Source: Bog-473 sp963809825
Lineage (GTDB): Bacteria; Actinomycetota; Acidimicrobiia; Acidimicrobiales; RAAP-2
Direction of reading: 5' to 3'
Assembly (NCBI GenBank): GCA_963809825.1
Contig: CAWELJ010000003.1
Location: forward strand, 186,001-250,000
Length of the DNA stretch: 64,000 nucleotides
A program made the position numbers and the translations under genes. The notes under the pieces are model-generated. The model was given only the letters and a program-made list of their open reading frames with translations, had not been told where the DNA came from and did no database searches. The first letter of the stretch is position 1; each line of letters begins with the position of its first letter. This document shows positions 45,055 to 52,527 of this stretch, in pieces.

Positions 45055-46248
45055 TCAGCCGAGCTGCGTGCCGACGACGGAGACGAACGAGACCATCTCC
45101 CCTGGGTAGCCGCCCAGGTTGTGGGTCAACGCGAGACCCCGATCGGTCGTGGCGATCTGCCGCTCGGGCGGAGCCTCGTTCCGCATCTGGAGCCAGCACT
45201 CGAAGAACATGCGCAGGCCCGAGGCGCCGACGGGGTGACCGAAGCTCTTGAGGCCGCCGTCGGGGTTGACCGGCAGGTCGCCGTCGAGGGCGAAGGTGCC
45301 CGCCAGCACCTCCTTCCAGGCGGTGCCCCGCGGGGCGAACGCCAGGTCCTCCATGAGCACGAGCTCGGTGGGCGTGAAGCAGTCGTGCACCTCGGCCATG
45401 GCGAGTTGGCGCCGGGGGTCGGTGATGCCCGCCTGGGCGTAGGCGTCGGCCGCCGCCGCCTCGCACTCGGGGAAGTGGGTGTAGTCGTAGCCGGGATCGA
45501 TGAGGCCCGACCCGCTGCCGGCGGCGAACGACAGCGCCTTGATGTACAGCGGCTTGTCCGTGTAGCGCAGCGCGTCCTCGGCCCGGACCACGATGGCCGC
45601 CGCCGCCCCGTCGGCCACCCCGGCGCAGTCGAACACCCCGAGCCCGCCGGCCAGGCGGGGCGAGGCCAGGGCCGCCTCCTTGGTGATCTCCCGCCGGAAC
45701 TGGGCCCTCGGGTTGCGGGCCCCGTTGTGGTGGTTCTTCACCGCGATGGACGCCAGGACGTCGGCCATGGTCTCCTCGTCGACCCCGTACTTCTGGGCAT
45801 AGGCCGGCGCGACCATGGAGAACATCGCCGCGGCGGTGAGCGTCCGCGCCGTCCCGTCACCCGGAGGGTTCATGGCGTTCAGCCCCTGGAACCCGCTGTC
45901 CTTGACCTTCTCCGCCCCGACCGCCATGGCCACGTCGTAGGCACCCGAGGCCACGGCGTACACCGCCCCGCGCAGGGCCTCCGAGCCGGTCGTGCAGTAG
46001 TTCTCCACCCGGGTCACCGGCTTGTTCTGGAGCTGCAGGGGGCGGGCCAGCGTGATGCCGCTCATGCCGCTCTGCGCCGTGCCGAACCAGTAGGCGTCGA
46101 CGTCCTCTTTGTTAACACCGGCCGAGGCGAAGGCCTCGGTGCTGGCATCGACGATCAGGTCGTCGAGCCCCTTCTCCCACAGCTCGGCGAACTTGGTGCA
46201 GCCCATCCCGACGATGGCCACCTTGTCGCGAACGCCGTGCGATCCCAT
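45055..46248 (-). CDS. SCPx/lipid-transfer-type thiolase (acetyl-CoA acetyltransferase family)
   Basis: A 397-residue thiolase: VAIVGMGCTKFAELWEKG at the N-terminus, VENYCTTGSEALRGAVYAVASG with the nucleophilic Cys, MAEVHDCFTPTELVLMEDLAF with the catalytic His, NPDGGLKSFGHPVGASGLR with the second His, and LALTHNLGGYPGEMVSFVSV. ATG 46248 follows AGGAGGG at five bases and overlaps the stop of the upstream DUF35-type gene (TGATG), so the two are translated together. Such pairs perform thiolytic or retro-aldol steps on sterol-like acyl-CoA; the substrate here is unknown. Confidence 0.85.
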   Translation of the reverse strand: MGSHGVRDKVAIVGMGCTKFAELWEKGLDDLIVDASTEAFASAGVNKEDVDAYWFGTAQSGMSGITLARPLQLQNKPVTRVENYCTTGSEALRGAVYAVASGAYDVAMAVGAEKVKDSGFQGLNAMNPPGDGTARTLTAAAMFSMVAPAYAQKYGVDEETMADVLASIAVKNHHNGARNPRAQFRREITKEAALASPRLAGGLGVFDCAGVADGAAAAIVVRAEDALRYTDKPLYIKALSFAAGSGSGLIDPGYDYTHFPECEAAAADAYAQAGITDPRRQLAMAEVHDCFTPTELVLMEDLAFAPRGTAWKEVLAGTFALDGDLPVNPDGGLKSFGHPVGASGLRMFFECWLQMRNEAPPERQIATTDRGLALTHNLGGYPGEMVSFVSVVGTQLG

Positions 46249-47676
46249 CAGGACCCTCCTCCCGCACGCACCGGGCGCGCCTTCCAGAAGTAGTCGTGGA
46301 TGCCGTCGGCGCTGAAGAGCCGGCGGAAGGTCATCTCGACCCGGCTGCCGGGCCGGATCTCGTCCGGCGTCGACGTCGGTCAGCTCGACCGGGTACCGCC
46401 CTCCCCCGTCGAAGTCGACGATGGCGAACACGATGGGTGGGCTGGGCGAGTAGGCCAGGCGGTCGATGGTGGAGGTGACCACCGTGCCGGTGGCGTCGGC
46501 CATGGCCACCGGCTCCATGTCGTCGACCGCGCCGCCCTCCATCGACACCCGAGAGGGCGGCAGGTGCACCGCGCCCGAGCTGCGGTCCTTCGAGCCCACG
46601 AACCCGAACTTCCAGTCCTCGTTGCGGTGGGCCGCCGTGCTCGAGACCCGGGCCGGCTCGGGACGCCGCGGCGGCTCGGGCTGCAGCTGGCCCCGCCACG
46701 AGAGGAACTTGGCGTAGGTGATCGGGGCCCCGTTGTCGATCTGGGTGTTAACACCTCTAATTGGGCGCCAGCCGGTGAGGGCGTCGGTGGTCCGCAGCAC
46801 CACCGCATCGGCGCCGTCGGCCAGATGCACCACCACCACCGGCGTGCCGGACGCGGCTGCCGATGCCGCCATCGACTCGAGGGCGGAGGCCAGCACGAGG
46901 AGGGGGTGCGCGGTGCCGCTCTGGCCCACGCTCGTGGTGAGGTCGTCGACTGCGACCCCCTCGGCGAGTCCCAGCTTCTTCGTCAGGCCCGCCACGGCGC
47001 GGCCGTGCATGCCGGTGACCACCAGCCGCCCGATGTCTCCGGCCTCGAGGCCCGCCGTCTCCAGCGCCCGGCCGAGAGCCTCCTGGCCCAGGGCGAGGTA
47101 GCGGTTCTCGCCGAAGCGCTCCTCCCACAGCTTCGACACCCGGTCGCCGGGCGCACGCCAGCGGTCGGTGAACTCGTCGGTGGCCGAGGCGGCGGCCACG
47201 AACTCGGCCAGCACTCCGGACCCGTCGCCGACCAGCACGGCGGCGCCGGCATCACCGCCGGCGGACTCGTCCCCGCTCGTGGGCAGCCCGTCGCGGATGT
47301 CTGCCGCGACGACGAGGGTGGTCCCGGCGCCCCGGAGCGCGGTCACCAGGGAACCCATGCCGGAGCGCAACGCGCCCCCGAAGTCGTAGGCGGCGACGTC
47401 GGCCGGGAGGCGGAGCGCCGCCGCGACCGCGGTCGCGTTGGTCTTGTCGAGGTAGGCGGGCTGGGAGGTGGCGAACCACAACGCATCGGGCACGTGCCCG
47501 GGAGTGGACCGCAGGGCCAGCCGGGCGGCCTCGACGCCGAGCGTGGTGGTGTCCTCGTCGTGCGACGCCACCGCCCGGGTGCCCTTGCCGCCGCCGCTCC
47601 CCATGAAGGCCGCGATGTCCGCCCGGGCGAGCCGCCGGTAGGGGACGTAGCCCGCCGCACTCAGGATGCCTCGCAC
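46248..47676 (-). CDS. HMG-CoA-synthase-like domain fused to DUF35-like OB fold, frame interrupted
   Basis: GTG 47676. Residues 1-330 follow the HMG-CoA synthase / KAS III-like pattern (GVEAARLAL; ALWFATSQPAYLDKTNA; VVAADIRDGLPTSGDE; VTGMHGRAVAGLTKKLG), but the region where a nucleophilic Cys is expected reads DFGGALRSGMGSL with no Cys. Residues 340-475 are DUF35-like (FLSWRGQL; FGFVGSKDRSSGAVHLPP) without the zinc-ribbon cysteines, ending in an OB fold. One extra G near 46372 breaks the frame; repaired, it continues as RPGSRVEMTFRRLFS ... DYFWKARPV and stops at 46250-46248. Repaired length is 475 residues. It may be a non-catalytic partner of the thiolase. Confidence 0.7.
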
Positions 47677-47710
47677 GGCCGACGAGCCTAACGGGTGGCC
47701 GCGGGGTGTC

Positions 47711-47725
47711 CTGATGGGCCGTCAG
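47711..47725. promoter_or_regulatory. Imperfect copy of the acyl-CoA operator
   Basis: CTGATG, three bases, CGTCAG: one mismatch in the six-base half-sites shared with 32152-32170 and 34829-34849. It lies 35-49 bp upstream of the GTG at 47676, with a possible -10 TAGGCT at 47690-47685. Confidence 0.4.
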
Positions 47726-47763
47726 GTCCGACCCGGACCGCCCGGACCGGGCAGACTTGAGCC

Positions 47764-49065
47764 ATGGCTGACTTCCCGGTTCCCGAGGAGCAGCGACCAG
47801 CCACCCCCGGTGGCGCCCTCAGCGAGCGGGTGGCCGACGCCGACCGCGACCGGACCGTGACGCTGCTGCGCGAGCACGTGGTCGAGGGCCGGCTCACGCT
47901 CGACGAGTTCTCCGAGCGGGTGGGGCTGGCGCTCGAGGCCAAGACGCGGGGCGAGCTCGATGCCGTCATGGTGGACCTGCCGGCGACCCAGCCGCCTCCG
48001 ACCGCCGAGGTCCAGCCGGCCGGGAGCCGGGCCCGGCGCTGGCACATCGCCATCATGAGCGGGCACAGCACGAAGGGGCGCTGGCGCATCGGCCGCAAGA
48101 CCAACGCCGTCGCCGTCATGGGCGGCTGCGACATGGATCTGCGCCGGGCCGAGATCGAGGGCCCGGAGGTGGAGATCACCGCCGTGGCCTTCTGGGGCGG
48201 CGTCCAGATCATCGTTCCCGAGGGCTTCGACGTCGACCTCCGGGGCCTCTCCATCATGGGCGGCCGGAGCCTCAGGCTGCGAGACGTGCCGATCGTGCGG
48301 GGATCCCCCCGCATCGTGATCCACGGCTTCGCCATCATGGGGGGCATCGAGGTGAAGAGCCGGCCCAACCGATCGGCGGGGCGGGCCACCCGGTCGCTGC
48401 CTCCCCCGCTCCCGGGACTCCCGCCTCCCCCCGACATGGCCGCCCTCGGGAGGGACCTCCGCCGGGAGCTCCGGGAGCAACGCCGAGCCGAGCGGCACCA
48501 CCACCATCATGGAGGCCTGCCGGATCCCGGCCCGGAGGCGGAGGCGCAGCCGGCCGACGGCACGGTGACCATCCTCTTCTGCGACATGGTCGACTACGCC
48601 GGCATGACCGAGCGCCTGGGGGACCAGGCGTCGCACCGGGTGCTGCGCGAGCACCACCGCATCGTCCGCGAGGCGCTGACCCGCAACGGCGGGCGCGAGA
48701 TCAGCGTCCAGGGGGACGGCTTCATGATCGCCTTCGGTGGGGTGGCCCGAGCCCTGCGCTGCGCCATCGAGATCCAGCGGGCCTTCGCCGCGTTCGTCCC
48801 CGGGGACGGCGACGAACCGATCGCCGTCCACATCGGCATCCACACGGGCGACGCCGTGGCCGAGGGCGACGACTACCTCGGGCACACCGTCATCGTGGCC
48901 AGCCGGCTGGCGGATGCCGCCCGACCCGAGGAGATCCTCGTGTCGTCGCTGTCGGAGCAACTGGTCCAGGGGTCGGGCGAGTTCGCCTTCGACGGGCATC
49001 GCGAGGCGGTCCTCAAGGGCCTGGCCCGCCCGCAACCCGCCGCGACCCTCATCTGGACGGAGTAA
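47764..49065 (+). CDS. DUF1707 + LiaF-like + class III nucleotidyl cyclase-like fusion
   Basis: A 433-residue cytoplasmic protein. Residues 22-72 are a DUF1707 helix bundle (ADRDRTVTLLREHVVEGRLTLDEFSERV); 90-200 a LiaF/DUF2154-like beta-helix (AIMSGHSTKGRWRIG, VAVMGGCDMDLR, FWGGVQIIVPEG); a linker with HHHHH; and 262-433 a class III cyclase domain (VTILFCDMVDYAGMTERLG; VQGDGFMIAFGG). Both metal Asp residues are present. The usual substrate Lys before GD appears to be Ser (EISVQGD) and the transition-state Asn position Ile (VIVASRL), while the Arg is kept; activity or specificity may differ. The next cyclase gene starts six bases later. Confidence 0.8.
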   Translation: MADFPVPEEQRPATPGGALSERVADADRDRTVTLLREHVVEGRLTLDEFSERVGLALEAKTRGELDAVMVDLPATQPPPTAEVQPAGSRARRWHIAIMSGHSTKGRWRIGRKTNAVAVMGGCDMDLRRAEIEGPEVEITAVAFWGGVQIIVPEGFDVDLRGLSIMGGRSLRLRDVPIVRGSPRIVIHGFAIMGGIEVKSRPNRSAGRATRSLPPPLPGLPPPPDMAALGRDLRRELREQRRAERHHHHHGGLPDPGPEAEAQPADGTVTILFCDMVDYAGMTERLGDQASHRVLREHHRIVREALTRNGGREISVQGDGFMIAFGGVARALRCAIEIQRAFAAFVPGDGDEPIAVHIGIHTGDAVAEGDDYLGHTVIVASRLADAARPEEILVSSLSEQLVQGSGEFAFDGHREAVLKGLARPQPAATLIWTE

Positions 49066-49070
49066 CCCGG

Positions 49071-50209
49071 GTGGACGCGGCGCTCTGGGAGCAGGTCGGG
49101 CTCTACGACCCGCTCGATCCGGACTCGGCCGAGCGCCTCGCGCTCCTCGACTACCTGACCGAGCGCGGCGCAACGATCGAGCAGATGGTGGAGGCGCACC
49201 GGAACGGGATGCTCCCCGGGGTGGCCGGCGACCTCGTGACGCGGGGCAAGACCCCGATGGCCACCGTGCGCGACATCGCGGCCGAGAGCGGCGTCTCCTT
49301 ACCGCGGGTCCTGCGCGCGCTGCTGGCCGCCGGGATCCCGGCCGCGGCCGACACCGAAGTACCGGCCGAGCTCGTGCGCCTCATGGCCGCGTTCGAGCAG
49401 GGGGCCGACCTGATGGGCGACGAGGCGATCCTGGCCTTCACCCGCGTGCTCGGTGCGGCGGCAATGAACATCGCGGAAGCTGCCGTCGCCCTCTTCTTCG
49501 CCGAGCTGGGCCCGGGACAGTTCGCGAGGGCCCCGACGAGTTGGCGCGGGCCCGGCTCGCCGAGGCCGCGACGACCGCCTTCACCCAAGTGCCCGACGTG
49601 CTGGCGCGCATGGTGATGGACGCCTTCGAGCGGTCACAGCTCCGAGCGCAGAACGCCCGGAGCTGGCTGGCGCCGTTCCCCGCCAACGAGGACGCGGCGG
49701 AAGGCCCGACCGAAGTCGTCGCGTTGGGTTTCGTGGACCTCGTCGGCTCGACCGCGTGGGCCGAGACGATGAACCTCCGCGAGCAGAATCTCGCCTTGAC
49801 CCGCTTCGAGTCGGCCGCCTGGTCGAGCGCCGTCCTGGCGGGCGGCCGCGTGGTCAAGACGATCGGCGACGAAGTGTTCTTCGCCGCGCCGACCGCAGAT
49901 GCGGCCTGCCGGATCGGGACCGAGGTCTGCCAGGCCGCAGCCGACGACCCGATGCTCCCGCCCGCCCGGGGAGTGGTCGGCCTCGGCCCTGCGGTCCCCC
50001 GAGAGGGCGACTACTTCGGGCCGCTGGTGAATCTCTTGTCGCGGCTCGTCAAGATCGGCGGGCCGGGTGAGCTCGTCGTAACCGAGTCCGCAGCCCAAGA
50101 GCTCTCCCGCGACGAGTGGGTGCTGCATCCGCTCGAGCCGACCGACCTGCGCGGGATCGACGCTCCCCAACGAACGTTCCACGTGGAGCGCCGGGCCGGG
50201 GCGGACTGA
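49071..50209 (+). CDS. Adenylate cyclase with Rv1264-like regulatory domain, frame interrupted
   Basis: GTG 49071. The N-terminal 180 residues match the autoinhibitory, pH-sensing domain of mycobacterial Rv1264: GLYDPLDPDSAERLALLDYLTERGATIEQMVEAH, TVRDIAAESGVSLPRVLRAL, FTRVLGAAAMNIAEAAVALFF. One missing base near 49530 (after GPGQFA) changes the frame; the remainder holds the cyclase domain: VDLVGSTAWAE (metal Asp), RVVKTIGDEVFF (substrate Lys and second Asp) and DYFGPLVNLLSRLVK (Asn and Arg). All catalytic residues are canonical, so cAMP synthesis is expected. It probably forms an operon with the non-canonical cyclase fusion upstream. Confidence 0.8.
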
Positions 50210-50294
50210 ACGTCAACAGCCGAGACGGGACCGAGATTTGCCCTCCGGGGGGCCTGGCTGCCCGAACGCAGAGCTGTAAACACCTAAAGAGCGC

Positions 50295-50306
50295 GGTGTT
50301 AACACC
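50295..50306. promoter_or_regulatory. Palindrome GGTGTTAACACC upstream of the RHH gene
   Basis: A perfect 12-bp palindrome 21 bp before the ATG at 50327 and just before a -10-like TACAAT (50312-50317). A related half (TGTAAACACC) lies at 50275-50284. Possible autoregulatory operator. Confidence 0.45.
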
Positions 50307-50326
50307 CGAACTACAATTGATCCGCC

Positions 50327-50689
50327 ATGGCGACCTCCAAATCCACCGTGCTCGGCATCCGGCTGGACCACGACCGGCGCGCCTGGGTGGAGGCCGCTGC
50401 CGCCGAGGAGGGCGTGACCGTCCGTGGGCTCTTCGAGCAGATGATCGACCGGGCGCGCACCGGCGAGACGCCGTCCGACACATCGGCGGACTCGCCCGCG
50501 GCGCCAACTACCGCCGGCGTCCCGGTGGACCATGCAGCCGCGGACGTCGCCGGTCCGGGTGTTAACACCGAGTCCCGGGGCGACGCGGCCGGTGCCCGAG
50601 GACAATTGCCTCGATCGTCGGAACCGCCGGCCCGTAGGCATTCGCCCTGCGCCGACCTGGCGCGGTGGCCGCGCTGCCGGGAGAGGTGA
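50327..50689 (+). CDS. Small RHH-like DNA-binding protein
   Basis: A 120-residue protein starting MATSKSTVLGIRLDHDRRAWVEAAAAEEGVT, followed by VRGLFEQMID: a strand-helix-helix pattern like CopG/Arc regulators. The remainder is Ala/Pro/Ser/Arg-rich and probably disordered. No toxin gene follows; the next gene encodes an exported PI-PLC-like protein. A leaderless-type -10 (TACAAT) lies nine bases upstream. The palindrome GGTGTTAACACC occurs both in its promoter and inside its coding sequence (50558-50569). Confidence 0.55.
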   Translation: MATSKSTVLGIRLDHDRRAWVEAAAAEEGVTVRGLFEQMIDRARTGETPSDTSADSPAAPTTAGVPVDHAAADVAGPGVNTESRGDAAGARGQLPRSSEPPARRHSPCADLARWPRCRER

Positions 50690-50825
50690 TCCACGCCGGG
50701 TTCTCCGTTGTCCGCTGGGGGCTCAAGACGTGCACGGCCCCCGTCGCCCGGTGCCGGCGCTCATCGTCGGGTCACGCGTCCTAGCCGCCACTTTCGGCGA
50801 ACCGGCCGGTGCTAGAACTCCCCCG

Positions 50826-52061
50826 GTGAGAGCTGGGACACGGGCGCTCTGGGTCCTTCTCACCGCCGCAGTCCTGTTCGCTGCGAGCAGCTGGTCGCTT
50901 TCGAGCGCCGATCGATCCGGCGCCGCAACTCCGAATCGTGCCTGGCCCACACGGGCGCAAGCCAGTGCCTGTGCAAAGAACTCTCCGGGGACGTGGATGC
51001 ACTGCCTGGTCAAGGCCCGTCCCGCCTTCGCCGACGTTCCGTTGTCCTCGCTGGCCATACCCGGTGCCGAGAACGCCGGGACGTTCAACCTCGACCCGCA
51101 GGCGTTCGACACCCAGGCAGGGTCCGCCTGTGTCACCCTGAGCGCCGGCTCCGGGACAGGTGGCACCAAGGCGCAGCGCTTCTCGACCACCCAGAGCCAG
51201 ACGGTCACGACCCAGCTCGACGACGGGGTCAGGTGGATCGACCTGCACGTTGGCTACAACGGCGGGGGGAATCCGGTCACGGGGTGGCGGGTCGTCCAGA
51301 ACCTCTACAGCAGCTGGCCCCTCTCCGAGTACCTGGACCAGGTGGCGAACTGGGCGGCGAAACACCCGACCGAGGCGGTGGTCGTCGACCTGTCCACGAT
51401 CTGTTACGACCACAATCCGACCGCAGCGATCGATCAGGGACTCTGGGCGAACTTCGCCACCAAGAGCGCTGAGGGTGCTGGTCCCAAGACCATTGCCGAC
51501 GTGGCGGCGCGACCGTCGTCATTCGGTGGCTCGCTCGCCTCTGCGACGCTCCGCGACCTCGCCCGGCGGGGGCACAACGTGGTGGTCCTCATTCCTGCCT
51601 TCGCCGCGAAGTGGCAGGTCCTCCCGGGCACCTACCACGTGAACCCGGTCCGAACCACGGTTCCGGGCCGGGGCGGCAGCGGAACCACGACGGTGATGCG
51701 GTCCGATCCGAAGGTGGCGCCCACCAGCCCGACGCAGTTTCCGCTGGCCAACGGCCAACTCGGCGTCTTCCCGACCAAGGCCGATCCGCCGCTCGGTTCA
51801 CTCCGCGGCAAGGGTCTGTACGTCAGCCAATTGGCCTACGAGCTCGAAGGTGCCTCCGCCACGGCTCAGAACACGATCCTCTCCTCGTTCGTCGGCCTGA
51901 TCGCCTCCCAAGGGGTCTTCCACGCCTGGATGGAAGGTCTGTGGAACGGCGCCTACGGGCAGATCCTCAACCGTTGGGGAAATGCCACCAACGTCGTCCT
52001 CGGAGACGGCGTCGACCTCGGCGGGTTCGTGGCACCGGTCATCGAACAGAACGGGCGCTAG
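50826..52061 (+). CDS. Exported PI-PLC X-domain-like protein
   Basis: A 411-residue protein starting with GTG 50826. Signal peptide ALWVLLTAAVLFAASSWSLSSA. The mature part follows the phosphatidylinositol-phospholipase-C X-domain layout: LAIPGAENAGTFNLD, TTQLDDGVRWIDLHVGY, LSEYLDQVANWAAKHPTEAVVVDLS, ATLRDLARRGHNVVVLIP and WMEGLWNGAYGQIL. The first catalytic His (usually in GTHDS or GTHNS) is replaced: the loop reads GAENAGT, so classic PI-PLC chemistry seems unlikely. It lies directly before the giant WxL-like gene, on the same strand. Confidence 0.65.
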   Translation: MRAGTRALWVLLTAAVLFAASSWSLSSADRSGAATPNRAWPTRAQASACAKNSPGTWMHCLVKARPAFADVPLSSLAIPGAENAGTFNLDPQAFDTQAGSACVTLSAGSGTGGTKAQRFSTTQSQTVTTQLDDGVRWIDLHVGYNGGGNPVTGWRVVQNLYSSWPLSEYLDQVANWAAKHPTEAVVVDLSTICYDHNPTAAIDQGLWANFATKSAEGAGPKTIADVAARPSSFGGSLASATLRDLARRGHNVVVLIPAFAAKWQVLPGTYHVNPVRTTVPGRGGSGTTTVMRSDPKVAPTSPTQFPLANGQLGVFPTKADPPLGSLRGKGLYVSQLAYELEGASATAQNTILSSFVGLIASQGVFHAWMEGLWNGAYGQILNRWGNATNVVLGDGVDLGGFVAPVIEQNGR

Positions 52062-52527
52062 GCCTGCCGAAGAGCCGGGGGCGACGTGCCGCGGCTGGAT
52101 CCCGAGGACCCCAGCCCAATTCCCGGACAACGGTCTCTGACGCGACCTGACCCTCCATCGAGAGCGCCAACTCCCCCGGATCGGGGCGGGCCGTGTCGGC
52201 AGCGAGACACAGCGGGGGCGGGGTGGAAGTGAAACCCAACCGCCGGTACGATTCCGAACGCTATTGGGCCAGCAAGGCGGCTGGTTGGGGTGGTTCCACT
52301 CGGAGCTCGACAGGCATGGTGTCTGTTCGTTCCGAGTGCTCCTCCTGGATCCCGTGGCGGGATGGCGACACGACACGAACGGAACGGGGGAGGCGCTGGT
52401 GGACCAGCGGTCGGGCTGGCACGGACGTGGGCGCGGACGCGCGCGCCTCGTCGTTCCTCTGTGTCAGTCGTCGAACCGTCTCCAGCCGGACGCCCATGAC
52501 TATCAGACGCAAACTGCGGGAGCGCGG
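52062..52527 (+). other. 466-bp region with RNA-hairpin potential upstream of the giant gene
   Basis: No convincing gene. Inverted repeats are CACTCGGA/TCCGAGTG (52297-52304 with 52331-52338), ATCCCG-TGG-CGGGAT (52349-52363), CGCTGG-TGGA-CCAGCG (52394-52409) and a long-range GTTCGT/ACGAAC (52325-52330 with 52375-52380) that conflicts with the first stem. A long structured 5' leader is possible. The ATG at 52528 follows GGGAG at five bases. Confidence 0.45.
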
